From NCBI RefSeq assembly GCF_900101885.1, contig NZ_FNAN01000003.1:62001-126000 (forward strand): a stretch of 64,000 nt of DNA, written 5' to 3'. Below the pieces are notes generated by a model. That model saw only the letters and a program-made list of their open reading frames with translations, was not told where the DNA came from and did not search any database. Shown here piece after piece: positions 26,596 through 35,070 of the stretch. Position numbers and translations under genes: made by a program. Numbering within the stretch: the stretch's first letter is position 1; each line of letters begins with the position of its first letter. Source of the stretch: Dyadobacter soli. GTDB lineage: Bacteria > Bacteroidota > Bacteroidia > Cytophagales > Spirosomataceae.

Positions 26596-27502
26596 TTTGG
26601 ATTTCCTGTAAAAGTTGTGATTGCGGGAGATTTTCCGGCTTTTTGTGTTTCCAACGCTTATGTGACCATAGCCAGTTATCGGGCTGGTCAATGATGTCCT
26701 TTTCCATGAAACCGATCTGTGCCTGCAAAATGCTGTTGTTCGGTACTTGTTTCGGCGTTTCAGTGATCAGTTTGAAGTAGCCCCGGTAAAAACCGCGTTT
26801 CAGCTCATTTTTCAATACAGCCATATATAAAACCGGGGAATTGAGCCGCCTCGCAATCGTTTCCACACCCCGGAACACGCCGGTGTCCTGGTGAAGGAAT
26901 TTCGTCCAGAAAGCCTTTTCCGGTACGGGCGACTGGTCGTTGATGAGTATAAATATGAAAGGCCTGTCGCGCGGCTGCATGGCTTTGGAAATGGCTTCTT
27001 TCATGGTGACCATTTCGGTGCCGAAGCGTGTCCGCACGTCCTTAAACCAATTTTCGAATGCATCGTTTTGAAGCTCGTGGTACACGACAACCATCTGGTG
27101 CCTGAGTCGGGCGGAACCGAAGAGGTTCATCATTTCCCAGTTTCCGAGGTGTCCCGCTACAACCACCAGGTTCTGATTTTTCTCGTAATATCGGTCCAGG
27201 ATAGAAACATCGAGATCGATCCGGGCAAGTAAATCTTCCCTGGTTATGGATTTGAGTTTGATCGTTTCGAACATGATATCCGTGAAATTGCGGTAGAATT
27301 TAGCCGCAATCGCGTGGATTGTCTGCTCGTCGGAGGCAGGGAAACTGTTTCGGAGATTGTTCAGCACGACCTTTTTTCTGTACTGGCCAATGTCGAATAT
27401 GAGGAAACGAAAGATGTCGGAAAGCTTGTAGAGCGCTCCCCAGGACAGCTTCGAAACCGCATTGAGCAGCATCAGAAACAATTGAGTGGTGAACGCTTTC
27501 AT
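26588..27502 (-). CDS. Lysophospholipid/lipid A acyltransferase (LpxL/HtrB-like)
   Basis: A 304-residue inner-membrane-associated acyltransferase. Hydrophobic segments occupy about residues 5-40. The catalytic HxxxxD/E motif is GHLGNWE (H118, E123), followed by VVYHELQNDAFENWF and an FILINDQSP segment as in late lipid A acyltransferases. It likely transfers an acyl chain to lipid A or an ornithine/amino lipid. It is the first gene of a two-gene operon with the GT9 enzyme, a link that supports a role in outer-membrane lipid synthesis. Confidence 0.85.
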   Translation of the reverse strand: MKAFTTQLFLMLLNAVSKLSWGALYKLSDIFRFLIFDIGQYRKKVVLNNLRNSFPASDEQTIHAIAAKFYRNFTDIMFETIKLKSITREDLLARIDLDVSILDRYYEKNQNLVVVAGHLGNWEMMNLFGSARLRHQMVVVYHELQNDAFENWFKDVRTRFGTEMVTMKEAISKAMQPRDRPFIFILINDQSPVPEKAFWTKFLHQDTGVFRGVETIARRLNSPVLYMAVLKNELKRGFYRGYFKLITETPKQVPNNSILQAQIGFMEKDIIDQPDNWLWSHKRWKHKKPENLPQSQLLQEIQSE

Positions 27503-27539
27503 GTGAGGGGCATCTTGTACTAAAACGGTAATTAAGCTG

Positions 27540-27547
27540 CAAAGTTA
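27540..27547 (-). promoter_or_regulatory. Candidate -7 box of the acyltransferase/GT9 operon
   Basis: TAACTTTG on the minus strand fits TAnnTTTG, about 40 bases upstream of the ATG. No TTG box at the expected distance was seen. Confidence 0.4.
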
Positions 27548-27711
27548 GCACTTTGATTGTATTTTACCCGAAATAACCGGTTGAACGGCAGTAGTTCGGA
27601 GCTTAGACGCATTGTAAATTAGGCGCTTGCGGCGCTACTGCCAAGCCTTCCATGTAGGATCGGATATCGATTTTGTTTATATTCACTGGTTCAAACAGTA
27701 GAATTAATGCT

Positions 27712-28053
27712 ATGCTGGAAGGATTATTTGATATCAAAAATGATCGCAGACTAAGCGTCTACCTGTACCGAATCGGATTCGGTTTCTGGCTGATGTACAT
27801 TGCGCTGGGTGCGCCGGCATTGCATTTTTACAAGCATTACCGCCAGGATTGCGGTATACTTTGTTTAGTACTGATGGTCTCCGCTTTCTCCGCATCAATG
27901 GTGTACGACTATTTTCACCACCGCGATCAGTACGAAGTGAAAAAGAAGTGGCTGTTTATCAGCTATGTAATTTTAGCAGGATTGATTTATTTCCTCGAAT
28001 TCCGCGGCCACGAAAACAGTATCAATATCGACTGGCTACTCGGCCTGCTTTGA
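27712..28053 (+). CDS. Small three-helix membrane protein, unknown function
   Basis: A 113-residue protein from ATG 27712; an upstream start at 27673 adds 13 residues without support. Three hydrophobic segments are visible (FWLMYIALGAPALHF, ILCLVLMVSAFSASMVY, WLFISYVILAGLIYFL) with charged loops rich in His/Tyr/Lys. No known family was recognised. It stands alone on the plus strand, divergent from the acyltransferase operon and convergent with the sulfate operon. Confidence 0.65.
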   Translation: MLEGLFDIKNDRRLSVYLYRIGFGFWLMYIALGAPALHFYKHYRQDCGILCLVLMVSAFSASMVYDYFHHRDQYEVKKKWLFISYVILAGLIYFLEFRGHENSINIDWLLGLL

Positions 28054-28096
28054 TTAACCGCAAATTTCCTTTCAGATTTCAGCTATTTTCATTCTG

Positions 28097-28864
28097 TTAA
28101 TCCGCAGTGACGGACTGCGAATTTTGCATCATTCCCCGCACTTTGTCGTACGAAAGATCCGGTAATGCCGCTACTTTTCCGATGACGATGATCGCCGGCG
28201 AAGCCATTTCGCTTACTTGTGAAAGCGGTACAATGTTCCCGATTTTACCGGTCACGACTTTCTGCTCTTCAAGCGTGCCGTTCTGGATAATGGAAATGGA
28301 TTCGTCGGTTTTACCTAATTCGGAGTAAATGGCGACGATTTCCTGCAACTTGTGCAAGCCCATTAAAATGACGACGGTAGCGGTGGACTGCGCTGCGAGC
28401 CGCACATCTTTGGAAAGTTCGTGCTGCTTCGTAGTGCCGGTAATCACCCAGAAGCTTTCGCTCACGCCGCGTGAAGTAAGCGGAATACCCGCCAATGCCG
28501 GTACCGCGTAGCTGCTCGAAATGCCGGGAATGACTTCCGATTCAATGCCGTGCTCCGCCGCGAAAAGGATTTCTTCGTAACCGCGACCGAATATGAACGA
28601 GTCGCCGCCTTTCAAGCGCACTACCTCTCCGTATTGACGTGCTTTCTCGACGATCAGATCATTGATTTCGTCCTGGCCGCAGCTCGTTTTGCCGAAGCGT
28701 TTGCCGACGAGGATTTTGACGCAATCTTCCGGGCAGTAATCCAGTAATGAGGGGTGGGCAAGTGAATCGTATAACACGACCCGTGCTTTTTGCAGGGCCT
28801 TGATTCCTTTGAGGGTGATCAGGTCGGGATCGCCCGGGCCTGCACCGATAAGTGTCAGTTTCAT
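28097..28864 (-). CDS. cobA: Uroporphyrinogen-III C-methyltransferase (SUMT)
   Basis: A 255-residue SAM-dependent enzyme that methylates uroporphyrinogen III twice to precorrin-2, the first step to siroheme. ATG 28864 gives the canonical MKLTLIGAGPGDPDLITLKG; the longer frame to 28933 reads through a repeat element and is rejected. Other motifs: VGKRFGKTSCGQDEIN, RLKGGDSFIFGRGYEE and VIPGISSSYAVPALAGIPLT. It is the last gene of the sulfate operon, directly after the siroheme-dependent reductase that needs its product. No intact precorrin-2 dehydrogenase/ferrochelatase gene is in the window. Confidence 0.92.
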   Translation of the reverse strand: MKLTLIGAGPGDPDLITLKGIKALQKARVVLYDSLAHPSLLDYCPEDCVKILVGKRFGKTSCGQDEINDLIVEKARQYGEVVRLKGGDSFIFGRGYEEILFAAEHGIESEVIPGISSSYAVPALAGIPLTSRGVSESFWVITGTTKQHELSKDVRLAAQSTATVVILMGLHKLQEIVAIYSELGKTDESISIIQNGTLEEQKVVTGKIGNIVPLSQVSEMASPAIIVIGKVAALPDLSYDKVRGMMQNSQSVTAD

Positions 28865-28870
28865 GGTGAA

Positions 28871-28935
28871 AGTGCGGTCGGCGGTCGGCGATAGGCGGTC
28901 AAATCTGACCACCGATCGCTGACCGCCGACCACCG
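28871..28935. repeat. Hairpin element, ACCGCCG family, copy 4 (between cysI and SUMT gene)
   Basis: Arms 28871-28901 (gcggtcggcggtcggcgat...) and 28904-28935 (accgatcgctgaccgccgac) are inverse complements with almost no spacer. The element fills nearly all of the 76 bases between the reductase stop and the SUMT start, inside an operon, so it is unlikely to be a full terminator. Confidence 0.8.
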
Positions 28936-28940
28936 TTTTT

Positions 28941-31169
28941 TTAACTATCCTTTCCGAATGAAAGCTCTTGCAATGCAGGCTCTCCGGTTTCGACCAATTG
29001 CGCCTCGCGGGTGTCGCGGACGAAATTCAGGAAGTTTTCGGCAGTATTAATGAAATAGTTCGCGAATGCTTCGCTTGGTTCGAATTTATTAATGCTGAAT
29101 ACCAATGCTTTGAATGGGGTTTCAGCTTGATTTTCTACTTCAAATCCGGCAGGGACATCATATTTGAAATCCTGTCCGAAATGCGTTTCGAAATCGTTGA
29201 TAATGCCGTATTGCGTGTTGGTAGTCACGTCTTTCGACATCAGTAAACCTTTCGCGCCGGTGATGAACACGTTATAAGCGTGGTAAATGGCATCTGCCCA
29301 AACGTCCGACTGGAAAGATTCCTTTGCCAGATTCAGTTTTTCCTGACCTTCGATAATGGTCGTCGCTACAAGGTCAACCAATACCGAAGCACATTCTCCG
29401 ACACCGATTTCCGTTTTGAACAGCTCATCGTGATCCCAGTCGCGGTAATCGTCGTCCTGAACGGTCGTCAGGTCTGCGAGTGGTTTCAGGAGTTGGAAGA
29501 AGTAATTTTTGGTTTGACGAAGGTAATATTGGTTGAAATACTCACCTTCCAGCGCATTTGTTTCGTAATCATTGAAAAGCAGGCGCAATACTTCCGGTCC
29601 GCGTTTGGTAGGGACTTTGATCACCTTATCGCCGATCAGTCCGATGCCGTCGCCGGAGAAACCGCCGCCGAGCAATACTTGCAAAGCCGGCAGTACCAGC
29701 TTACCGTTCTTGATCGAGCTGCCGTGGAAGCCGATGTTGGCCGCATTATGCTGGCCGCAACCGTTCATGCAGCCGCTGATTTTAATCTTAATATCCTGAT
29801 TATAAATCATTTCAGGAAACTCTTCGCGCATTACATCTTCCAGAACGCGGGTAATACCGTAGCTGCTGGAAATCGCGAGGTTACAGGTATCGGTTCCGGG
29901 GCAGGTGGTAATGTCCATCGTGCTGTCGAAACCTGGGGCGGCTAAACCGAGTTTTGCGAGTTCGTGGTAAATGGCTACCAGGTCTTCGCCTTTTACAAAA
30001 CGAAGAATGTAGCCCTGGTTCACGGTTACGCGGATATCGTCGGCAGCATATTGGCGGACTACATCAGCCAGGCTGCGTGCGGTATCCGAGTTCATATCGC
30101 CCAGCAACACGCGCAGCTGCACGGCATACCAGCCTTTTTGTTTTTGTTCGAATGTATTGGTACGCAGCCATTTGGTGAAAATATCGAGCTTGTCGGCGTC
30201 GATGCTTTCTGTCGCGATTTTCAGGATTTCCGCTTCGGACAATGCCGGACGAGGCGCGTGGTTGATCGACTCGTATTCATTGGTTCCGAAAAGGTCTTCC
30301 GGAATCTGGAAAATCTTGTTTTTAACCGCTTTGCGCTCTTCCTCCACTTTCTCCATCATGCCTTCGAGGCCGAGGTCGTTCAAAAGAAACTTCATACGCG
30401 CCTTGTGGCGACGTACGCGCTCGCCGTAGCGGTCGAACACGCGAAGCATGGCTTCGATGAACGGGATTACTTTATCTTCTTCGAGGAATTCGAATGCAGT
30501 CTGCGCCGAGAATGGCTGTGCACCAAGGCCGCCGCCAATCAGCACTTTAAAACCACGAACCGTCTCGCCCGCTTCGTTCTGGCCCATTTTAGCGATCAGA
30601 CCCACGTCGTGGATGAATGCCAATGCGCTGTCTTTTTCAGAAGAAGAAACGGCAATTTTAAACTTCCGGCCCATATCCTGGTTGATCGGGTTGCGGAGGA
30701 AATAGGTGAAGATCGAATGGGTGATCGGCGTCACATCGAACGGCTCATCCGGATCGATACCCGCGACAGACGACGCCGTAACGTTACGGATCGTATTACC
30801 ACAAGCTTCTTTCAGCGTGATGCCCGCATCTTCCAGGTCCGCCCAAAGCTGGGGCGAGTCCGAAAGTTTTACAAAGTGCAGCTGGATATCCTGGCGCGTA
30901 GTTGCGTGCAGGTTACCGGTTGCAAATTTGTCGGAAGTATCTGCAATACGGACCAGCTGATCGGCTGTAATGCGTCCGTAAGGCAATTTGATACGAATCA
31001 TCTGCACGCCGGGCTGACGCTGACCATACACACCGCGTGTAAGGCGGAATTTACGGAATGCTTCTTCCGGCGTCTCACCAGAGTAGAAACCGCCGATTTT
31101 TTGTTGCAGGTCAACGATATCGCGCTTCGCAACGGCGGATACTTTGTCAGAAATGATTAATTCGCTCAT
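28941..31169 (-). CDS. Siroheme-dependent sulfite (or nitrite) reductase
   Basis: A 742-residue hemoprotein that reduces sulfite to sulfide with six electrons. Two ferredoxin-like/substrate-binding repeats are present. The siroheme-[4Fe-4S] ligands are C423 and C429 (TTCPGTDTCNLAISSS) and C467 and C471 (KISGCMNGCGQHNAANIGFHG). The N-terminal MIRIKLPYGRITADQL and GNLHATTRQDIQLHFV are typical of the NirA/CysI ferredoxin-type group. A C-terminal extension of about 130 residues beyond the core (from about 610) is shared by Bacteroidota homologues as far as I recall. Sequence alone cannot exclude nitrite, but the cysNDH and SUMT neighbours indicate sulfite. Confidence 0.85.
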   Translation of the reverse strand: MSELIISDKVSAVAKRDIVDLQQKIGGFYSGETPEEAFRKFRLTRGVYGQRQPGVQMIRIKLPYGRITADQLVRIADTSDKFATGNLHATTRQDIQLHFVKLSDSPQLWADLEDAGITLKEACGNTIRNVTASSVAGIDPDEPFDVTPITHSIFTYFLRNPINQDMGRKFKIAVSSSEKDSALAFIHDVGLIAKMGQNEAGETVRGFKVLIGGGLGAQPFSAQTAFEFLEEDKVIPFIEAMLRVFDRYGERVRRHKARMKFLLNDLGLEGMMEKVEEERKAVKNKIFQIPEDLFGTNEYESINHAPRPALSEAEILKIATESIDADKLDIFTKWLRTNTFEQKQKGWYAVQLRVLLGDMNSDTARSLADVVRQYAADDIRVTVNQGYILRFVKGEDLVAIYHELAKLGLAAPGFDSTMDITTCPGTDTCNLAISSSYGITRVLEDVMREEFPEMIYNQDIKIKISGCMNGCGQHNAANIGFHGSSIKNGKLVLPALQVLLGGGFSGDGIGLIGDKVIKVPTKRGPEVLRLLFNDYETNALEGEYFNQYYLRQTKNYFFQLLKPLADLTTVQDDDYRDWDHDELFKTEIGVGECASVLVDLVATTIIEGQEKLNLAKESFQSDVWADAIYHAYNVFITGAKGLLMSKDVTTNTQYGIINDFETHFGQDFKYDVPAGFEVENQAETPFKALVFSINKFEPSEAFANYFINTAENFLNFVRDTREAQLVETGEPALQELSFGKDS

Positions 31170-31246
31170 GATGATATTCTAATCGTCTATCGGGATAGTA
31201 TATTTTTATTCAATAGTTTGATAACGTTGGGGATAGAAGCCCAACG

Positions 31247-32491
31247 TTACTCGATCATACAAGCCCCAACCGTCACATTGGACGTTTCGTCGATCAGGAT
31301 CGCTGCGCCGTTTGCGCGGTTCTTCTGATAGGGGTCGTATGCGATGGGCTGGGCTGTCCGCAGAACGATTCTTGCTACGTCGTTCAGTTTCAGGGCCTCT
31401 ACCTCATCCAGTTTTTCATAAGAGTTGATGTCGATCTGGTATTCGATGCCACGGATCGAGCAGCGTGAACGTGCCGTACCGTGTTGCAAAACGTATTTAT
31501 TACCGGGTTTCAGCGTCTTCTTGTCGTCCATCCAGCACACCAGCGCTTCGATATCCTGGCTCACGATCGGTGAGTTGTCTACCGTTACAATCGTGTCGCC
31601 GCGGCTGATATCGATATCGTCTTCCAGTAATATCGTTACAGATTGAAGAACAGATGCCTGCGCTATTTCGTTTCCGCCAAATTCGATTTTAGCGATTTTA
31701 GATTCTCTTTCAGAAGGTAATACTTTAATCGCGTCACCTTTTTTGAAAGTACCGCTTTGTACGCGGCCGGCATAGCCGCGGTAGTCGTGCAGCTCGTCCG
31801 TCTGAGGGCGGATCACATATTGTACCGCGAAACGGCCGTCTTCCTGGTTCTGATCTTTCAGGACATTCACATTTTCGAGCACCGAAAGCAATGTCTCGCC
31901 GGTGTACCAGCTCATGCTTTCCGAACGCTCCACGATGTTATCACCATTCAATGCGCTTACCGGAATGATTGTCAGGTCTTTGATAGACAGCTTCTCAGCG
32001 AGTTCTGTGTAAGATTTGGCTATTTCAAGGAATGCATCTTCCGAGTTGCCTACCAAATCCATCTTGTTCACCGCCACGATCACATGCGGAATGCCTAGCA
32101 TGGAAGCAATCAGCGAGTGACGGCGGGTTTGTTCTACCACACCATGACGCGCGTCAACGAGGATAATGGCCAGATCCGCATTGGAAGCACCGGTCACCAT
32201 GTTACGGGTGTACTGGATGTGCCCCGGCGCATCGATGCTGATGAACTTGCGGTTCGGCGTCTGGAAATATTTGTAAGCAACGTCGATGGTAATGCCCTGC
32301 TCGCGCTCCGAACGCAGGCCGTCCGTCAGCAATGCAAGGTCGATTTCCCCCGCGTTACGGGTTTTGCTGGCGCGCTCGATGGCTTCCATCTGATCGGCCA
32401 GGATATTTTTTGTATCGTAAAGCAAGCGCCCGATCAATGTGCTTTTGCCGTCGTCAACGGAGCCTGCTGTTATAAATCTTAGTAAATCCAC
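31247..32491 (-). CDS. cysN: Sulfate adenylyltransferase subunit 1 (GTPase)
   Basis: A 414-residue EF-Tu-like GTPase that drives ATP sulfurylase. P-loop GSVDDGKST (10-18), the switch region EREQGITIDVAYKYF, DAPGHIQYTRNMVTGA and NKMD are intact, followed by two beta-barrel domains ending TVGACMIE. With CysD it forms adenosine 5'-phosphosulfate from sulfate and ATP. There is no fused APS kinase domain, consistent with direct reduction of APS by the CysH here. It lies between cysD and the reductase gene on one strand. Confidence 0.93.
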   Translation of the reverse strand: MDLLRFITAGSVDDGKSTLIGRLLYDTKNILADQMEAIERASKTRNAGEIDLALLTDGLRSEREQGITIDVAYKYFQTPNRKFISIDAPGHIQYTRNMVTGASNADLAIILVDARHGVVEQTRRHSLIASMLGIPHVIVAVNKMDLVGNSEDAFLEIAKSYTELAEKLSIKDLTIIPVSALNGDNIVERSESMSWYTGETLLSVLENVNVLKDQNQEDGRFAVQYVIRPQTDELHDYRGYAGRVQSGTFKKGDAIKVLPSERESKIAKIEFGGNEIAQASVLQSVTILLEDDIDISRGDTIVTVDNSPIVSQDIEALVCWMDDKKTLKPGNKYVLQHGTARSRCSIRGIEYQIDINSYEKLDEVEALKLNDVARIVLRTAQPIAYDPYQKNRANGAAILIDETSNVTVGACMIE

Positions 32492-32501
32492 TGGTAATAG
32501 T

Positions 32502-32585
32502 TTAAAGTCTATGAGTTTAGAGTTTATGAGTTCAGTTTATGAGTCGTTTAATATCGAACTCATAAACTCATGAACTTTGAACTCC
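32502..32585. repeat. Hairpin element, GAGTTTATGA family (between cysD and cysN)
   Basis: The left arm (32502-32544) is built of degenerate gagtttatgagtt units. The right arm (32556-32585) is the inverse (gaactcataaactcatgaac). It occupies essentially the whole intercistronic gap and abuts the cysD stop codon. Confidence 0.8.
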
Positions 32586-33539
32586 TTAAAAGTATCCGCC
32601 CTTCTTCCGATCTTCCATCGCTGCTTCCGTCTGCTGGTCGTCAATCCGGGTTTCGCCGCGTTCGCTGATTCTTGAAACGGTGATTTCAGCGATAACTTCG
32701 TCCAGGGTGGCTGCAGCGGATTCTACGGCTGCGGTACAGGTCATATCGCCCACGGTGCGGAAACGTACCTGGCGGGTTACAATCTGATCTTCCGGATCGG
32801 GTTCGATTACCGGTGTGTTGTTCAGCAGTTTACCGTCGCGCAGGATCAGTTCGCGTTCGTGCGCGAAGTAGATAGAAGGCAATGCGATACCTTCTCTTTT
32901 CAGGTAAGCCCACACATCCAGCTCGGTCCAGTTCGAGATCGGGAACACGCGTACGTTTTCACCTTTCTGAATGCGGCCATTGAACAAATTCCAAAGCTCG
33001 GGGCGCTGGCGTTTCGGGTCCCATTGGCCAAACTCGTCGCGGAACGAGAAGATACGCTCTTTCGCGCGTGCCTTTTCCTCGTCGCGGCGTGCGCCACCGA
33101 TGCATGCGTCAAATTCAAATTCTTCGATGGTATCCAGCAAAGTGAAAGTCTGCAACCAGTTACGGCTTGCATTCTTGCCGGTTTGCTCTTTCAATCCTTT
33201 CGCTTTGATGGTATCCTCCACATAACGAACGATCAGTTTCGCATTGATTGCTTCGGCCAGCTGGTCGCGGTACTCGATCGCTTCGATGAAGTTATGACCG
33301 GTATCGACGTGCACCAGCGGGAAGGGGATTTTGCCCGGTGCGAATGCTTTCCTAGCCAAATGAACCAATGTGATCGAATCCTTACCTCCTGAAAACAACA
33401 GGGCAGGGCGCTCAAACTGGCCGGCTACTTCACGCATAATGTAAATGGCCTCTGCTTCCAGCTGATCCAGGTAATCCGGAGCGCTGCGTTCACTAATCTC
33501 CCGTTGGATGTCGGAGGCCTCGTTCACTGAAATTGACAT
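32586..33539 (-). CDS. cysD: Sulfate adenylyltransferase subunit 2
   Basis: A 317-residue ATP sulfurylase catalytic subunit of the PAPS-reductase/PP-loop family. The PP-loop ALLFSGGKDSITLVHLARKA, FPLVHVDTGHNF, CIGGARRDEEKARAKERIFS and the C-terminal RKKGGYF are diagnostic. It adenylates sulfate together with CysN. Length is normal. It sits 120 bases after cysH and 94 bases before cysN; both gaps are filled by hairpin elements of different sequence families. Confidence 0.95.
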   Translation of the reverse strand: MSISVNEASDIQREISERSAPDYLDQLEAEAIYIMREVAGQFERPALLFSGGKDSITLVHLARKAFAPGKIPFPLVHVDTGHNFIEAIEYRDQLAEAINAKLIVRYVEDTIKAKGLKEQTGKNASRNWLQTFTLLDTIEEFEFDACIGGARRDEEKARAKERIFSFRDEFGQWDPKRQRPELWNLFNGRIQKGENVRVFPISNWTELDVWAYLKREGIALPSIYFAHERELILRDGKLLNNTPVIEPDPEDQIVTRQVRFRTVGDMTCTAAVESAAATLDEVIAEITVSRISERGETRIDDQQTEAAMEDRKKGGYF

Positions 33540-33570
33540 ATTTTTGGTTATTGATTTAAATGTTAAAAGG

Positions 33571-33661
33571 GCTGTTGCTGTAAGCTTTATGCTTTAGGCT
33601 GTAAGCCGTAAACCGTAAACTTAAAACCTAGTGCTTATGGCTTAAAGCTTATAGCCTACGG
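33571..33661. repeat. Hairpin element, TAAGCTT family, copy 1 (between cysH and cysD)
   Basis: The left arm is degenerate gctgtaagctttatgcttta units from 33571 to about 33623. The right arm (33630-33661, ggcttaaagcttatagccta) is the inverse and abuts the cysH stop codon. Further copies of this family are at 36267 and 44638. Confidence 0.8.
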
Positions 33662-34363
33662 CTATTTCGCGTGCAACCCGCATTCTTTCTTCGATTCATC
33701 CTCCCACCACCATCTTCCGGCGCGGAAATCTTCGCCTTCCTGGATTGCGCGGGTACAAGGCGCGCAGCCTATGCTGACGAAGCCTTTGTCGTGCAATGGG
33801 TTATAAGGGATGCCGTTCGATTTTACGTATTGTTTCACTTCTTCGAAAGACCAATGCAAAATCGGGTGGAATTTGAAGAGCTGGTGTGCTTCGTCCCATT
33901 CGAGCCTCGGCATATCATGACGGTTTCCCGACTGTTCTGCCCGGATACCCGTCACCCAGATTGCCGCGCCCTTAAGGGCACGGTTAAGCGGCTCTACCTT
34001 GCGGATGAAGCAGCATTCCTTACGGTTTTCAATGGATTCATAGAAACTGAGAGGCCCTTTGGTGCTCACCATATTCTCTACGGCCTCCGTTTGCGGGTAA
34101 TACACCTTGATTTTGGTGTCGTAGCGGTTGTTGGTCTTCTGCAAAGTCATGTAAGTCTCCGCGAAAAGCCTTCCGGTATCCAATGTAAAGATGCCGATAT
34201 TGATGTTATTCTTTAAAATGAGGTCGCTGATCACCTGGTCCTCAAATCCGAGACTGGTTGAAAAAACGACTTCACCGGGAAAAAGATCCGCCAGAATCGC
34301 GAGCGATTCGATTTCACTTTTGCCTTCGATGGCAGCGTTTAAAGATGCTAATGTTTCGTTCAT
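33662..34363 (-). CDS. cysH: Phosphoadenylyl/adenylyl-sulfate reductase
   Basis: A 233-residue thioredoxin-dependent reductase that converts APS (or PAPS) to sulfite. The PP-loop-like STSLGFEDQV and the catalytic ECGLH (C228) near the C-terminus are present. The cysteine pairs ECCFIRK (C117, C118) and GCAPC (C200, C203) are the [4Fe-4S] ligands that mark the APS-reducing type. This fits the absence of an APS kinase. Its ATG overlaps the stop of the upstream PIN-domain toxin gene (ATGA), an unexpected translational coupling. Confidence 0.92.
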   Translation of the reverse strand: MNETLASLNAAIEGKSEIESLAILADLFPGEVVFSTSLGFEDQVISDLILKNNINIGIFTLDTGRLFAETYMTLQKTNNRYDTKIKVYYPQTEAVENMVSTKGPLSFYESIENRKECCFIRKVEPLNRALKGAAIWVTGIRAEQSGNRHDMPRLEWDEAHQLFKFHPILHWSFEEVKQYVKSNGIPYNPLHDKGFVSIGCAPCTRAIQEGEDFRAGRWWWEDESKKECGLHAK

Positions 34364-34824
34364 GGTTGTTCTCCGGCTAGTTGGATAGCCTCGTTTAATA
34401 TGCGGTCGCTGATCCGGAAATCAGTTTCCAGTATTTTTTTGAAAACCGCTTTGGCTGAGGGGATTTTGTTTTCCTTTTTGGCTTTCACAATCACCCCGAC
34501 CGTGCCGGTTACCTTGATATTCATTTTTATTGCCGTTTTCCGGGCTTTGAGATCGTCCAGGATGACCGTACAGTCCTGCGTTTCGAATGCGAGGGTCAGT
34601 GCCGACGCTTCTCCCAAATCCAGAATTTCTTCAAACAGCGCTTGCAGTGTTTTATTTTCAACTTCTCTGACTTCGATCCATTCGGGCAGATCATTGCCAA
34701 ATTCTCCTGCAATTTCTTTTGTGACAAAAATCCGCTTGTAAATGCTTTTCAGGATTTCCAGCTCTTCGATTTTGGATAACAAGATCAGGCAACTGGAATC
34801 GGCGATTACAAGGGCATCACGCAT
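34360..34824 (-). CDS. PIN-domain (DUF3368) ribonuclease toxin, VapC-like
   Basis: A 154-residue PIN-fold protein. Acidic metal-binding positions are visible: the Asp of LVIADSSCLILL, Glu of LDLGEASALTLA and the DD of VILDDLKARK. These are the DUF3368 pattern of predicted ribonuclease toxins. ATG 34824 is preferred (overlapping the antitoxin stop by 8 bases, ATGCGTGA); an ATG at 34836 would overlap 20 bases. The UPF0175 gene upstream is the usual antitoxin partner. The pair is lodged inside the sulfate operon between metZ and cysH, and its own stop overlaps the cysH start. Confidence 0.8.
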   Translation of the reverse strand: MRDALVIADSSCLILLSKIEELEILKSIYKRIFVTKEIAGEFGNDLPEWIEVREVENKTLQALFEEILDLGEASALTLAFETQDCTVILDDLKARKTAIKMNIKVTGTVGVIVKAKKENKIPSAKAVFKKILETDFRISDRILNEAIQLAGEQP

Positions 34825-35044
34825 TGGCGATATCACCTTTCAAATCCTCCATCGAATCACCAAAAAGGGAAAATCCAAACCGTCCCATGATTTCAATGAA
34901 AGATCTTTTGCTGATACCGACGATACCCGCAGCCTGACCAGCGCTAACCTTACCACGTTCGTAAAGTTGACCTGCCAGAAGCATTTTGATTTCAAATTCT
35001 TCTGAATCCAGGGACTCCGGTAAGTTGATGGTCAGTGCCTTCAT
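34817..35044 (-). CDS. UPF0175 family antitoxin
   Basis: A 75-residue protein of the UPF0175 family (LTINLPESLDSEEFEIKMLL, LYERGKVSAGQAAGIVGISK, FIEIMGRFGFSLFG). The middle holds a helix-turn-helix-like segment that would bind the operator and also bind the PIN toxin. It partners the DUF3368 gene that overlaps its 3' end. It begins 26 bases after the metZ stop, so it is probably read from the sulfate operon transcript as well as from any promoter of its own. Confidence 0.8.
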   Translation of the reverse strand: MKALTINLPESLDSEEFEIKMLLAGQLYERGKVSAGQAAGIVGISKRSFIEIMGRFGFSLFGDSMEDLKGDIANA

Positions 35045-35070
35045 ACTGCTATTATATTGTATCGTTTATC

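Noticed and set aside
25606-26691. Long form of the GT9 gene from 26691
   Set aside because: The additional 32 residues overlap the acyltransferase coding region by about 100 bases; the GTG at 26595 gives the normal N-terminus and a coupled stop/start overlap.
27582-27645. Imperfect palindrome ggcagtag...ctactgcc between divergent genes
   Set aside because: Only the outer 8 bases pair well; too weak to list as a repeat element or operator.
28865-28933. Upstream start of the SUMT gene at 28933
   Set aside because: The extra 23 residues come from the hairpin repeat; the family-typical MKLTLIGAGPGDP begins at 28864.
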